64,000 nucleotides of DNA from Haliclona indistincta. Its lineage: Eukaryota > Porifera > Demospongiae > Haplosclerida > Chalinidae. Each line of letters begins with the position of its first letter. Within the stretch, counting starts at the first letter, position 1. Positions 47,006 through 56,901 of this stretch are shown here, piece after piece. The DNA lies in the NCBI GenBank assembly GCA_964017065.1, contig OZ024789.1:3282657-3346656 (forward strand), written 5' to 3'. Position numbers and translations under genes: made by a program. Under the pieces are notes generated by a model, which searched no databases, was not told the DNA's origin, and saw nothing but the letters and a program-made list of their open reading frames with translations.

Positions 47006-48535
47006 ATGGCTAGATGCTCCTGCCAGTTTTTGTCTCGAGGCACTGTCCTAGTGTTGCTCATGAGTGGTCTACTGTATGCTATCAACTGGTTTTTGATCCC
47101 AGCAATTGCTGACGGTTTTCCTGATAATACTAAAATTGCATTAAAATATTTTTATGTTCCTCTCTGGGTATTGCTACCTGTGACAGGCTGGGTAGCTGAG
47201 TCATGGCTTGGACGATATCGAGCTATTGTTGTTGGACTGATCTTGTCTTTCATAGCCATTTTAACATTACAAATTGCCTTTGTATTGCTGCAATTTCACT
47301 GGACTCCAGTTCCAGCATTTGTCCTTGTAGTTGTGGGCACATCAACTGGCACTATTGGTGTCGGAAGTTTCTACACAATTATGCTACCGTTCGCTCTTGA
47401 CCAAATGATAGGAGCATCAGCTGAGCAGCTCAGTGCTGTAGTACAGTGGTACTGTTGGGTTTACAATACTGGAGTACTATTGGTAGATTTGCTCGAGTGT
47501 ATCCAGATCCCAAGCAAGCTCCAATACCTGGACATTCTTCCAGTGATCTTCCTCACTTTAGCCACTCTATGTTTGTCAGCTGTTCTGATAATGGATTGCC
47601 TGTGCCACAAGTGGCTAGACACTAACAACAAAACTGGCAATCCCATCAAACTGGTCTTTCAAGTGCTCAACTATGCTCGAAAGAACAAGTGCCCTCGACT
47701 TCGCAGTGCATTGACATACATTGATGAGGAACACCCTTCACGTCTTGACTTTGGGAAGCACAAGTTTGGAGGACCATTCACAGAAGAAGAGGTGGAGGAT
47801 GTCAAGACAATATTCCGTCTCATACCAGTAATATTGTCAGGTTTTGGAGTAGCTTTCTTATGTGAGTTGGGACTCAGTCAATTTTCAATTATCAAACACA
47901 CTATCAAGTGTGTGTCTAACATAAACCGTAGCTCCATTGTCATCAGTATGGCTGCCTTTGTTTTGATTCCAGTCTACCGCTTCATTGTGTATCCTCTAGC
48001 TCGTAAGCATATTCCAAGCTTGTTGAAGATGATAGGAGCAGGTCTGATCATGTGGTTGGTTCGTACTATAATAAATGCAACTGCGATTAATGTTACAATG
48101 CAATCGCACAACATCACAATGGCTGATACTCCTGAAGTGTCACTGTACTGGATAATAGTGATAGAGGTATTAAATGGAATAGGTGGACTAGTGATAATGG
48201 TTTTTATGTTTGAGTTTACTATGGCTCAGACTCCAAACAGAATGAGAGGAATAATGATGGGACTGGTGATAACTATGATTGGCTGGACTACAAGTGGCAG
48301 TTCTCTTCTAACTGAAATATTCTCTAAAATATTCGCATTTTATTTCTACATAGTGCCGACCACTCTGGCAATATTGATGCTGATATACTTTGCTGTTTTT
48401 GCCAGGCGATATAAGCTGAGAGAGAGGGAGAGACACGTCAACATACAGGCCATAGTGGAGGAACATTACGAGAGATACTTTGACCAGGAGGAGGAGTACA
48501 TGACAGAAGCATCAAACACGGCTCGTACATACTAG
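47006..48535 (+). CDS. POT/PTR2-family transporter 12 (B-type), intact
   Basis: The product is 509 residues in one exon and is the sister of transporter 10. It starts MARCSCQFLSRGTVLVLLMSG with INWFLIPAIADGFPDNTK following. The signature, DQMIGASAEQLS, the loop (with CLCHKWLDTNNKTGNP and KLVFQVLNYARKN), EFTMAQTPNRMRG and RRYKLRERERHVN are present. It ends ASNTARTY. Compared with its sister it is shorter between helices 11 and 12 and differs in the extracytosolic segment (NVTMQSHNITMADTPE), while the loop is nearly unchanged. Confidence 0.9.
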   Translation: MARCSCQFLSRGTVLVLLMSGLLYAINWFLIPAIADGFPDNTKIALKYFYVPLWVLLPVTGWVAESWLGRYRAIVVGLILSFIAILTLQIAFVLLQFHWTPVPAFVLVVVGTSTGTIGVGSFYTIMLPFALDQMIGASAEQLSAVVQWYCWVYNTGVLLVDLLECIQIPSKLQYLDILPVIFLTLATLCLSAVLIMDCLCHKWLDTNNKTGNPIKLVFQVLNYARKNKCPRLRSALTYIDEEHPSRLDFGKHKFGGPFTEEEVEDVKTIFRLIPVILSGFGVAFLCELGLSQFSIIKHTIKCVSNINRSSIVISMAAFVLIPVYRFIVYPLARKHIPSLLKMIGAGLIMWLVRTIINATAINVTMQSHNITMADTPEVSLYWIIVIEVLNGIGGLVIMVFMFEFTMAQTPNRMRGIMMGLVITMIGWTTSGSSLLTEIFSKIFAFYFYIVPTTLAILMLIYFAVFARRYKLRERERHVNIQAIVEEHYERYFDQEEEYMTEASNTARTY

Positions 48536-48807
48536 GTACTCATGAAGGAATAAATTATTCTTCATTAATTTTGGTACTTTGCAAGCAGCCATAGTTAGCT
48601 ATAATGAGCCTATATCACAATAATGATCATGACTAACATATACACTGGAAACTATACACTATACACATTTATTAACATCTTACTTGCTCAATACTGATAA
48701 CCTGCTGTATTAATAATTGAAACATTTGAATAATGTTATACTTTAGCTACTGAGGATTATAAACCAAACCAAATACAGTTTATATAGAAGAGAATGAGTA
48801 TAGCTTA
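48536..48807. other. Duplicated 3' flank
   Basis: This stretch is shared with 43674-43900. Nothing else is seen. Confidence 0.4.
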
Positions 48808-48918
48808 GAACATGCCCGCGAGGGATTTATCGTGTATACACGAAGCAATAACCAATAAACCCAAGGGTTTATTGGTTATTGCTTAGTGTATTCACGATAA
48901 CACAACGTGGGCATGTTC
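48808..48918. repeat. 111-base palindrome (hairpin MITE) 1
   Basis: Arms GAACATGCCC... and ...GGGCATGTTC meet near TAAACCCAAGGGTTTA. Nearly every base is paired in a hairpin. It is probably a tiny MITE. Confidence 0.8.
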
Positions 48919-48948
48919 TTATCATAGCAACACGAATGATGTAGTTAG

Positions 48949-49072
48949 CACATTTTATGTTATTCGAGTCTTCTAATACTAATGGGTCCTGTGATTAACA
49001 CAATAATTATTCATTCTGTTAATAACAGGACCCATTAGTATTAGAACACTCGAGTAACATAAAAGAAGTGTG
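48949..49072. repeat. 124-base palindrome (hairpin MITE) 2
   Basis: Arms such as TTCTAATACTAATGGGTCCTG on the left and the inverse on the right surround a short AT centre. It is separated from palindrome 1 by only 30 bases and unrelated to it in sequence. Confidence 0.8.
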
Positions 49073-49394
49073 TGATTGCGCAAGCATTAAGCTTTCTGGT
49101 AGGGTTGGCTTTCAACTTTTACCTCCTCCTTTTTTAACTTCATGGAGGGTTACCCATGTGGGTCATGTGACTTTACTATGTAGAGCACATGACTTCCAGG
49201 AAAATATGCGATATTCCCTAGGGATTTCTCATATTGGACAGGAAATCACATGGCTTTTTTGCATATTGCCCTTGAGTCACATGATCTCCAGGGAAATATG
49301 CTCTATATACTGTGAGCGGTGCCTTTGATCTAAAGGCCTGCTTTGATACAAGTGGTCTTATCACAAAGTGTAGTTACCGCGAATCTGATTACAA

Positions 49395-49475
49395 TAATAT
49401 AGGCAATGCAGCTATTTCTTTTCTCTTGTTCATGAGCGGCACTCTCTTGTATTCAGTCACCAGTATACTGGTTGA
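49395..49475 (+). pseudogene. Highly degenerate transporter 5' relic 2
   Basis: GTGTAGTTACCGCGAATCTG and CTCTTGTTCATGAGCGGC match the relic at 44165 and thus helix 1 of the transporters (LLFMSG). It is the rightmost trace of the array. Confidence 0.55.
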
Positions 49476-50007
49476 GCCTGGGAACGAGGCTACACAAGAG
49501 CCCGAAACGTTAAATTGTAGCCTAGGTGTGGCTCAGAGGAGGAGGTTGGAAGCATTAATATGCGCACGTGATTTCTTATGGTAATGATATGCTCAAGTGA
49601 ATTCTTATCGTTCCAACGCGTGGCGTGGCTCAGAGCCTCAGCTTACTGCAATGGCTCAAAGCGCTCTCTGGAGCGCTTTCTACGTCATGGAATGGAAATT
49701 ATAGGCTTGGCTACTGCTCTCTCCACAGCGAACGCCGGCAACTACAACTTTCTCATATCAACATCAGTAGACATAAGAGCATACAAGATGCTTGGTCTAA
49801 TCTGCAGGAGCTTTAGTCACACTGTTTCAGTTCCAGTCAGAAGAATGTTACATACCTCTCTCCCATAATTTATTGGTCAGTTATCTGGACACACTACTTG
49901 GGTAGAGATATAATTAATGATATTCATGACTTTTGCAAGTAGGTGTATTTTCCTAGCCAAGAGTATTCGTGCTGACAGAGTTGCTGTGTGCAGTTTGCTT
50001 GCTCAAG

Positions 50008-50169
50008 CAAGCTCATCTGCCACCTGTGCACGAATCTATGCGATGTTTTCGCCGAGCGCTGCTCGTACGCGGCTATGTGGTGCCAGACAGCACAGCCTAC
50101 GTAGTGTAATATCGCGTACGAGCAACGCTCGGCAAAAACATCGCACAGATTCCTGCACAGATGAGCTTG
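50008..50169. repeat. 160-base imperfect hairpin
   Basis: CAAGCTCATCTG... on the left pairs with ...CAGATGAGCTTG on the right. Internally TGCGATGTTTTCGCCGAGCG pairs with CGCTCGGCAAAAACATCGCA. It could be a MITE. Confidence 0.75.
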
Positions 50170-50975
50170 GTTGAGCAGTTTCAGCTTCGTACCTTTCGCA
50201 CAACTAACGAAAAAGTGTGTACAATCGATCGTGCTTAGTCTTCACAGGGCGAGCTCGTCGCTCCGCAATGGCTAACACTGCATTGCTGAAATTTACTGTA
50301 TTCAATGCCTATCGATAGGCAAACAACAACGTCACGAACATTTCTGAATTAGGAGTAGTAACTGAGACGTTAGGAGGGTACTCATACGATTGACCTTATA
50401 CAACACTTGTCCAAATGCTGTCAAAACCATGACTTCAAATCACCAAACCCATGACAATCATTGTCCCATGTCGAGTCAAGCTAAATTACGAGCAGCTTGC
50501 AATCGATAAAACAGGATACCAGACCACAAGGCTTGATATTGTCCAGCCTGGTACAGACTGTCTGCGAATGCTCAATATGCCCCACTTTTCTTGGACAATT
50601 GGATATTCTCGTTACATGCACGTCCGTAAAACGCTTGTCCCTTCTTTGGCGCGATCATAGACGTTCAGCAAGCAGCGTTCATTGTTTGCTAGCGCTTATT
50701 CACACTCACAAACGTCAAGGAATGCTTCATGGCTTGTAAGAGCTTTCTGAGAAATAATTTGCAAGAACGAAATCTCGTGACGTTATGTCTCCCCTTAATC
50801 ATATCGCCCACGTTATCACATTTTTATTGCTACTTAAAATTGTTAATATGCGCACGTGCGTAGACAGTCTGTACCAGGCCCTTTTTATAGGGACTGGATA
50901 TACTAGGCTAGCTCTTGTGATGCGCGCGACGAGAAAAATACGCCCATCTCATCGCTGAAGGTCGAAGCCGGCAAG

Positions 50976-52367
50976 ATGTCTGAGGACCAGGAACCAGTTG
51001 CTGTGGTAGGAGGCGGGCTAGTGGGATCTCTACAGGCTATCTTCCTTGCTAATCGTGGGTACAAAGTCGAGTTGTTCGAGTCGCGTAAAGACATGCGAGA
51101 TTTTGACATCGGGAGAGGCAAAAGCATCAATCTGGCGCTGAGTCGGCGTGGAAGAGAAGCTCTAGCTGCGATCGGTTGCGAGGATCATGTCGTATCTACT
51201 GCTATACCCATGAAGGGACGTATGATACACTCTCTCGACGGAAATATGTCGTCACAGGCGTACGGCACAAGAGGAGAAGCCATTTTGTCTGTAGACAGGC
51301 AGAAACTGAATGAATGCCTTCTTGCACAGGCAGGCAAGCACGATAACATCACACTCAACTTTGAGCATAAGCTCTTACGAGCTGACCTAGACAGTCAGAC
51401 ACTCACGTTTCAAACAAACAGCGGGAAAGAAGAGCGTGTTTGTAAAGCCCAGTTCACGTTTGGTTGTGACGGTGCCTACTCCACTGTGCGAAGGCAAATG
51501 ATGCGATGGGGTAGGCTCAATTTTCAGCAAGAGTACATAGAGCATGGCTACAAGGAGCTGACCATACCTCCCACAGCTAATGGCGGGTTTGCGATGCCCG
51601 AGAACTACCTCCATATCTGGCCTCGCAATGAGTTCATGATGATTGCTCTGCCGAATCAAGACTGCAGCTTCACAGTGACCCTCTTCATGCCGTTCGCCAA
51701 CTTTGAGGACATCAAGACAGAAGAGGATCTCCTTGCATTCTTTATGAAGCACTTCCCAGACTCCATTGAAAAGATCGGCACTGATTTGTTAGTCAAAGAC
51801 TTCTTTGCTAATCCCACTGGGTCTATGGTGTCCGTGAAATGCTTTCCCTGCTATCTCCGCAGTCGATCTCTCATTCTCGGTGACGCGGCTCACGCAGTCG
51901 TGCCTTTCTATGGTCAAGGGATGAATGCTGGTTTCGAGGACTGTCTCGTCTTTGATGATATCTTGAAAGATGTTTGCGATCTTCAGGCAGCCGCTCAGAA
52001 GTATTCTGATACTCGCTGGGTCGATTCATATGCTATTTCAGATCTCTCGATGTACAACTATATCGAGATGCGTTCTCATGTCAATAGTCGCATGTTCTTG
52101 CTGCGAAAGTATCTGGACAATTTCCTCAACTTCATGTTCCCGCGCACCTTTGTCCCTCTCTACACAATGGTTGCGTTCACGCGCATCCCTTACCATGAAG
52201 CAGTGGAGAGACAACGATGGCAGCGAAGAGTGATCGATCGATCACTGGTTCTCCTCGGAATCGGAGCTGTAATTGGGATTGGTGGACTCGGTGTGCGATT
52301 CTTTGGAAATCGACTGAGGCTACCATCATTGACTTTCACAGCTAATTCCCTCTTGATTCAACTGTGA
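50976..52367 (+). CDS. KMO: Kynurenine 3-monooxygenase
   Basis: This FAD- and NADPH-dependent hydroxylase converts L-kynurenine to 3-hydroxykynurenine, typically on the mitochondrial outer membrane (established for KMO). The product is 463 residues in one exon (human 486). The N-terminal Rossmann motif VVGGGLVGS (about 10-18) binds FAD. RGKSINLALSRRG is a family hallmark. GDAAHAVVPFYGQGMNAG (about 302-319) is the second FAD motif. FPCYLRSRSLILGDAAH precedes it. A hydrophobic segment near the C-terminus (LVLLGIGAVIGIGGLGV, about 428-444) fits the membrane anchor. Coding DNA is richer in GC than its surroundings. It lies 3.4 kb upstream of IDO, whose product (via formylkynurenine) feeds this enzyme. 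Confidence 0.95.
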   Translation: MSEDQEPVAVVGGGLVGSLQAIFLANRGYKVELFESRKDMRDFDIGRGKSINLALSRRGREALAAIGCEDHVVSTAIPMKGRMIHSLDGNMSSQAYGTRGEAILSVDRQKLNECLLAQAGKHDNITLNFEHKLLRADLDSQTLTFQTNSGKEERVCKAQFTFGCDGAYSTVRRQMMRWGRLNFQQEYIEHGYKELTIPPTANGGFAMPENYLHIWPRNEFMMIALPNQDCSFTVTLFMPFANFEDIKTEEDLLAFFMKHFPDSIEKIGTDLLVKDFFANPTGSMVSVKCFPCYLRSRSLILGDAAHAVVPFYGQGMNAGFEDCLVFDDILKDVCDLQAAAQKYSDTRWVDSYAISDLSMYNYIEMRSHVNSRMFLLRKYLDNFLNFMFPRTFVPLYTMVAFTRIPYHEAVERQRWQRRVIDRSLVLLGIGAVIGIGGLGVRFFGNRLRLPSLTFTANSLLIQL

Positions 52368-52559
52368 ATTTAGATATGAAATATGCTACTGATTTACTAC
52401 GTCTCGAAATGTGTTTATTTAGATGCAAAAGATTTTGTGTACATGTATTAATTTTACTTAAGTGGTATGATGTTTCAACATCTTTCAACATCTTCCAATT
52501 TAAACAGGAGGTTGCAGTATTCCAGGGAATTAACGGGTTTTCCAATGAACAAACAGCTA

Positions 52560-52723
<164 letters not shown>

Positions 52724-53489
52724 TAAAATACCGTTTAGCGTGATGCCTACAGCAAATTTGGTGTGATCAATAAACTTCTATGTCAGATACCGAAGTTGGT
52801 AGTCATAGAATCATTGTGATAACACTGTACAGGGCTTCCCACAATCAAGACTCACTACCCATTTTGCATTGCTATGAGAACCAACTTGCAAACTGCAGTA
52901 GAATTGATAAATGTCGTTGTGTACGATCGTGAATATGCTTAAAATATTCCCAACTCTCACAACACTGATATTTCCTATCCTATAGCAACTAGGGAATCAT
53001 GAATAGCAAATAGCCTGCAAAGGGCATTTTTTTGTTATGCAAACACATTAGTGTGATTGACAATGTGTACCTACATGTTACAAGCAGATACTATTTAGAA
53101 CAGTAACTGCTGTGCAACCTACTTTTATCTGTAGTCACACTTTCTATCTATTGTCATGTGTTACTGCTGCCCTGTCTATAAATACCCTGTGCCAGGGGTC
53201 CATGAATAATAGCTACATCCTGTTGAGACATTGCAAACAGAACTGCTCTTTGCTGACTGGGATCAAGCAGTGGAATAATGAAGGAGTGTGTGGGAGAGCT
53301 CTACTGAGCATCTTGAGGCCCAACACACCGCCTTGTCCAAGGTCAAGAAGGAGTCCCACAGCCTAGAGAGTTAGCTATTTCGAAAGTTCAAAGGTTATTA
53401 TTGTAGGGACCCATGGTATAAGCATGATAACAGAGTATAATGAATAAATTATGAGATATGAATAAAGTTAAGGAAATTATGCCACGCGG
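52724..53489. other. Intergenic
   Basis: No gene is recognised. An AATAAA at 52769-52774 may end the KMO transcript. Confidence 0.4.
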
Positions 53490-54700
53490 TAGCAGTGGCA
53501 TATTTAGGGTTGACACGAAAACAAGATGGCGGATACACCAGACTGAAAACGAGTTAACTCTTTAGTGACCGACTTATTTTGACGAAAACTTGACTTGCTC
53601 TTAACTGACAGTTTGTCTTGCAATTTTCTACAACATGCAGTACGCTAGCTGTTCCAAACTAGCACTGTTTTTTCCTGGCATATCAAAGTTTACGACCATG
53701 TACTAAACTCCAAGCTGGCCACTCCCACTTCGGAACTGAAGCCACTTAAGTGCTACGACATCGTCATTTTTTGCCTAATTTTGGTCTTCGTTTAGCCCTG
53801 GTGACTGATACAAAAACCTGGTGGTGTCCATGTGAGCAAACAGCACAGTTTAGACCATATTCTATGCCAAAGTATGCATTTCCGGGCATCCTGAAGCCCT
53901 AAAAATGCCGAAAGCGGCGAGGGGGCTCCGCCCCTTCGAACCCCGGGTTAAAGGGGGGACACCCCCCTTTAAAAATCCCCCCGTTCTATATATTTTAGTG
54001 GGGAGGGCGCAGCGAAAAACAGTGGGTTTTTTCAGGTAAAGTTATCTTCTGCAATTAAACTTGATTTGACCTTTCTAGAGCACTTTTCACACTATTTATG
54101 ACGTCTACAGTAGGTGGAGTCAATTGTGACGGATAAACCCGCTATAGGCCCTAAAGGGTTAATCGTGTATTTCTCTTCTCTCGTAAAATATCACGGTATT
54201 TTAATCACCTGGTGTTCATGCTAATGGGTAAGCGCTTGCAATGAGTCCATTAAGTTTGTCAAAAAAACATGTTGGTACGCAAAAAAAAATATGGCGTCTC
54301 GTCAGGAGGCAACTTACGGCACGCTCATATCTTCGCTGCACGGGCGTTTCAAGCGATTCTAACCGTCTGAGGCGTCTTAGACGATTTTTTAGATGCCAAA
54401 GAGACCTTTAGTAATAGCAGAAACACAGTCTAAGGTGGCAAACCAGAGTTCACGTGATCACCCGTTTGTTCATCTTCTTTCTTCCTTCTTATTCTTCAGC
54501 GAGTCTAGCACAGTAGTGAGCGAACCAAACGCAACTAAACGTACACAGAAGCAACGCTACCTATGACCATCAGTGCACCTGATATCTATTTAAGCCTAAA
54601 ACACTAGCAGAAGCGAGTATTTCCAGGAAAACAGCGATTTTTGGTCCATAACAGACTCCATTCCATACTTTCTGCTTGAACTCCGTTACTAGGTTACGCC
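53490..54700. mobile_element. Diverged relative of the composite element, with a MITE nested inside
   Basis: AGGGTTGACACGAAAACAAGATGGCGG at about 53507 matches the 5' part of the composite elements. After the MITE, ATTTTAATCACCTGGTG and then CATCTTCTTTCTTCCTTC...GCGAGTCTAGCACAGTAGTGAGCGA (about 54465-54530) match their middle part loosely. The foldback end is not recognised. It is an old, partial copy. Confidence 0.5.
53554..54162. mobile_element. TTAA-flanked MITE, copy 3 (piggyBac-like ends)
   Basis: Bounds are TTAACTCTTTAG and CTAAAGGGTTAA (609 bases). It is the reverse orientation of copy 1, with long matching stretches such as GGCCACTCCCACTTCGGAAC. It contains a GC-rich patch (53920-53990) absent from copy 1. 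Confidence 0.75.
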
Positions 54701-55014
54701 TACTCGCGCACGCCCGTGTATGTAATTATTCTAATACAAGCGCACCTTACTACAAATGGCTTGGAACGCGAGCTGCTGCCACTAGCAGTGTTCACAGCAG
54801 ACGACGAGCAAATCTTCACTGTTACACTGGATTTGCCTGTTCAGGCTTGTAAGCTTAGCTAATGTTGCGTGGTACGTGTTTCATGCAGTGCAGAGCCGAT
54901 CGAGTGCAGCCACGGTGCCTCGCATGTCTGTGGAATAGTTCTCTTTATAATAATAATTATTATACTGTATTAGCATAAGTGCCAACTAAGTCATTAATAA
55001 ATAAAAAAGAAAAG
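54701..55014. other. Intergenic
   Basis: No gene or repeat is recognised. Confidence 0.35.
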
Positions 55015-55330
55015 AAACAAGTAATAAAAACATTTTAACAAAAATGCAAGAGATTTAGGGTTGGTACATGTATCGAAAAAGTATGGAAACAAGATTGTGA
55101 AAAGTAAACAAGATTTGAAATAATAAAGGATTGTGACAATAGCAGTGTAATGCTACCTCCCTAAATTAACTGCCTTCGATAGTTGTAGTTAATTTAATAG
55201 GTAGGTAGCATTACACTGCTATTGTCACAATCCGCCTTTATTATTTCAAATCTTGTTTCCATGCTTTTTCGATACATGTACCAACCCTAAATCTCTTGCA
55301 TTTTTGTTAAAATGTTTTTATTACTTGTTT
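55015..55330. repeat. Foldback element, ~150-base arms
   Basis: GAAACAAGTAATAAAAAC... on the left pairs with ...GTTTTTATTACTTGTTT on the right. The left arm holds about 20 extra bases (GTGAAAAGTAAACAAGATT) next to a copy of AACAAGATT, an internal duplication. The centre includes AAATTAACTGCC...GTTAATTTAA. Confidence 0.75.
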
Positions 55331-55752
55331 AATGACAATTAAACAGATTGTCACTCTCACAGCAGAATAGATTGAGGATATTTCCACGCCTGGAGTTAAC
55401 GGTCACCGTTGCTATGTTGAGAGCAAACTTTTGGGATCGCCATGATGAGTCCACAAGATTGTTAGATTACAGCAGAAGTTGGCGTACTGATGTAGGCCAC
55501 CACAGGCGCACGCGCGAACACAGTATTAGGCCGTCCGCTAAAGCAGGCCTGGGTACTGTACGAGGCTAAGCAATTCTATGGGTTTGCAAAAACATGATGC
55601 ATGCATTACGTACTAACACCGTAAAAAGACAAAAAGGCCCAAATAATGCTACGGCGTACGCAAAGCATGACTTTATTATCGTATAGGCTACACGGCCTAT
55701 AAAACTGACGTACTTACCGTTCAAAGTTATATCGTGTCAGTATGCACAAGCA
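55331..55752. promoter_or_regulatory. Upstream region of IDO
   Basis: About 420 bases between the foldback and the IDO start. It presumably contains the IDO promoter (inference). A short open stretch at 55348-55569 has no recognised similarity. Confidence 0.35.
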
Positions 55753-56901
55753 ATGGACAAATATCATCAAGTGAGCATCAAGAACGGGTTCCTTCCTGAC
55801 AAAGTGCCTATGACTCGGCTGCCCGAGCGTTTTGAGCAATGGGAGAGCACTCTGGACAAGCTAATAGAGTTGATCAAAACGAACAGGCTGCGCCAAGATG
55901 TGGACATGTGGCTGTATGTGGAACCAAACGACGAATGTTTACCAACAGAACCTCATTGGCAACGTGCGTATTTAGTACTCACATTTGTCGCTCACGCTAT
56001 CCTAGGAGCGGAGGATGCGCCATCTAAGCTCCCGAGGGCACTTGCTGTGCCGTGGTCAAAAGTATCGACCCATTTAAAGCTGCCTACAGTAACTTGCTAT
56101 GCTGCTGTCGTTTTGTACAATTGGGGACTAATTGACCCTGACAAAGACGCTACCCCCAGCAATTTGAAAATACTGCATTTGTATACCGGCACAAGAGACG
56201 AAGAGTGGTTCTACCTTGTCTCAATGTTTTGTGAACTTGCCGCGGCTCCTGGTATTGTGGCTGTCATCGAAGCTTTCTCGGCTGCAAAAAGCGAAAATGT
56301 TCCTGAACTTAAAGCATGCCTTTCTCGAGTAGCATTGTCCATAGAGAATATCACAAACAGTGCAATCAGAATGTATGAAGCATGCCAGGCAGATGTTTTC
56401 TTCAACAAAGTGAGGCAGTTTCAGAAAGGATTCGAAGGAATCGTTTTTGAGGGGGTGTCGGAGAACCCCCAAAAAGCGTCTGGAGCAAGCGCTGGTCAGA
56501 GCTCGACAATCCCGGTGTTTGACATCTTGCTCGGAGTGAAAACTCATGAATTTAAAGATGCTGGCGATTTCTTAACAAAGCAACGTGAGCACATGCCAGG
56601 TACTCATAGGGATTTTCTCACTGAGCTAGCACAACAACCGATATCAGTAAGAGACTACGTAGCCAAACGTCAAGATGCAGAACTGACCAGTTCCTTTAAC
56701 GATTGTGTAAAGAAGCTTGCGACATTTCGTACGTGGCATTTCGAACTTACAGAAAATATGATCGTTGAACCTGCAGCCAGAAGTAAAAAAGGAGCAGTAC
56801 AAGTGAAAAAAGAGGACGGGACTAAAGGCACTGGTGGAACAGACTTTAGAGAGGTACTGAAAGAGATCATCAAAGCTACTGAAAAGAGTGAGCTCTGTTA
56901 A
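55753..56901 (+). CDS. IDO: Indoleamine 2,3-dioxygenase
   Basis: This heme dioxygenase opens the indole ring of tryptophan to N-formylkynurenine, the first and rate-limiting step of the kynurenine pathway (family knowledge). The product is 382 residues in one exon (human IDO1 403). Recognisable blocks are LPERFEQWE and LPRALAVPWSKVSTHLKLP, then YAAVVLYNWGL, YTGTRDEEWFYLVSMFCELAA and the strongly diagnostic GASAGQSSTIPVFDILLG followed by MPGTHRDFL. The expected proximal heme ligand is His329 in FRTWHFELTENMI (codon at 56737). A lysine-rich C-terminal tail follows. An AATAAA is at 56990. Whether it behaves as IDO1-like (high affinity) or IDO2-like (low affinity) cannot be told by eye. Confidence 0.95.
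   Translation: MDKYHQVSIKNGFLPDKVPMTRLPERFEQWESTLDKLIELIKTNRLRQDVDMWLYVEPNDECLPTEPHWQRAYLVLTFVAHAILGAEDAPSKLPRALAVPWSKVSTHLKLPTVTCYAAVVLYNWGLIDPDKDATPSNLKILHLYTGTRDEEWFYLVSMFCELAAAPGIVAVIEAFSAAKSENVPELKACLSRVALSIENITNSAIRMYEACQADVFFNKVRQFQKGFEGIVFEGVSENPQKASGASAGQSSTIPVFDILLGVKTHEFKDAGDFLTKQREHMPGTHRDFLTELAQQPISVRDYVAKRQDAELTSSFNDCVKKLATFRTWHFELTENMIVEPAARSKKGAVQVKKEDGTKGTGGTDFREVLKEIIKATEKSELC

Larger units (their letters stand above)
49073..50975. other. Intergenic before KMO; relic, hairpin and inverted duplication
   Basis: Contents are a decayed transporter 5' relic at about 49395-49475, a 160-base hairpin at 50008-50169, and the inverted counterpart (50328-50555) of 44266-44492. A short CTAGGCTAG-containing stretch precedes KMO. 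The KMO promoter must lie at the right end; no clear TATA box is seen. Open stretches at 49068-49868 look spurious. Confidence 0.5.

Noticed and set aside
49312..50739. Several 60-100 codon ORFs before KMO
   Set aside because: They overlap relics and hairpins and have no family features.
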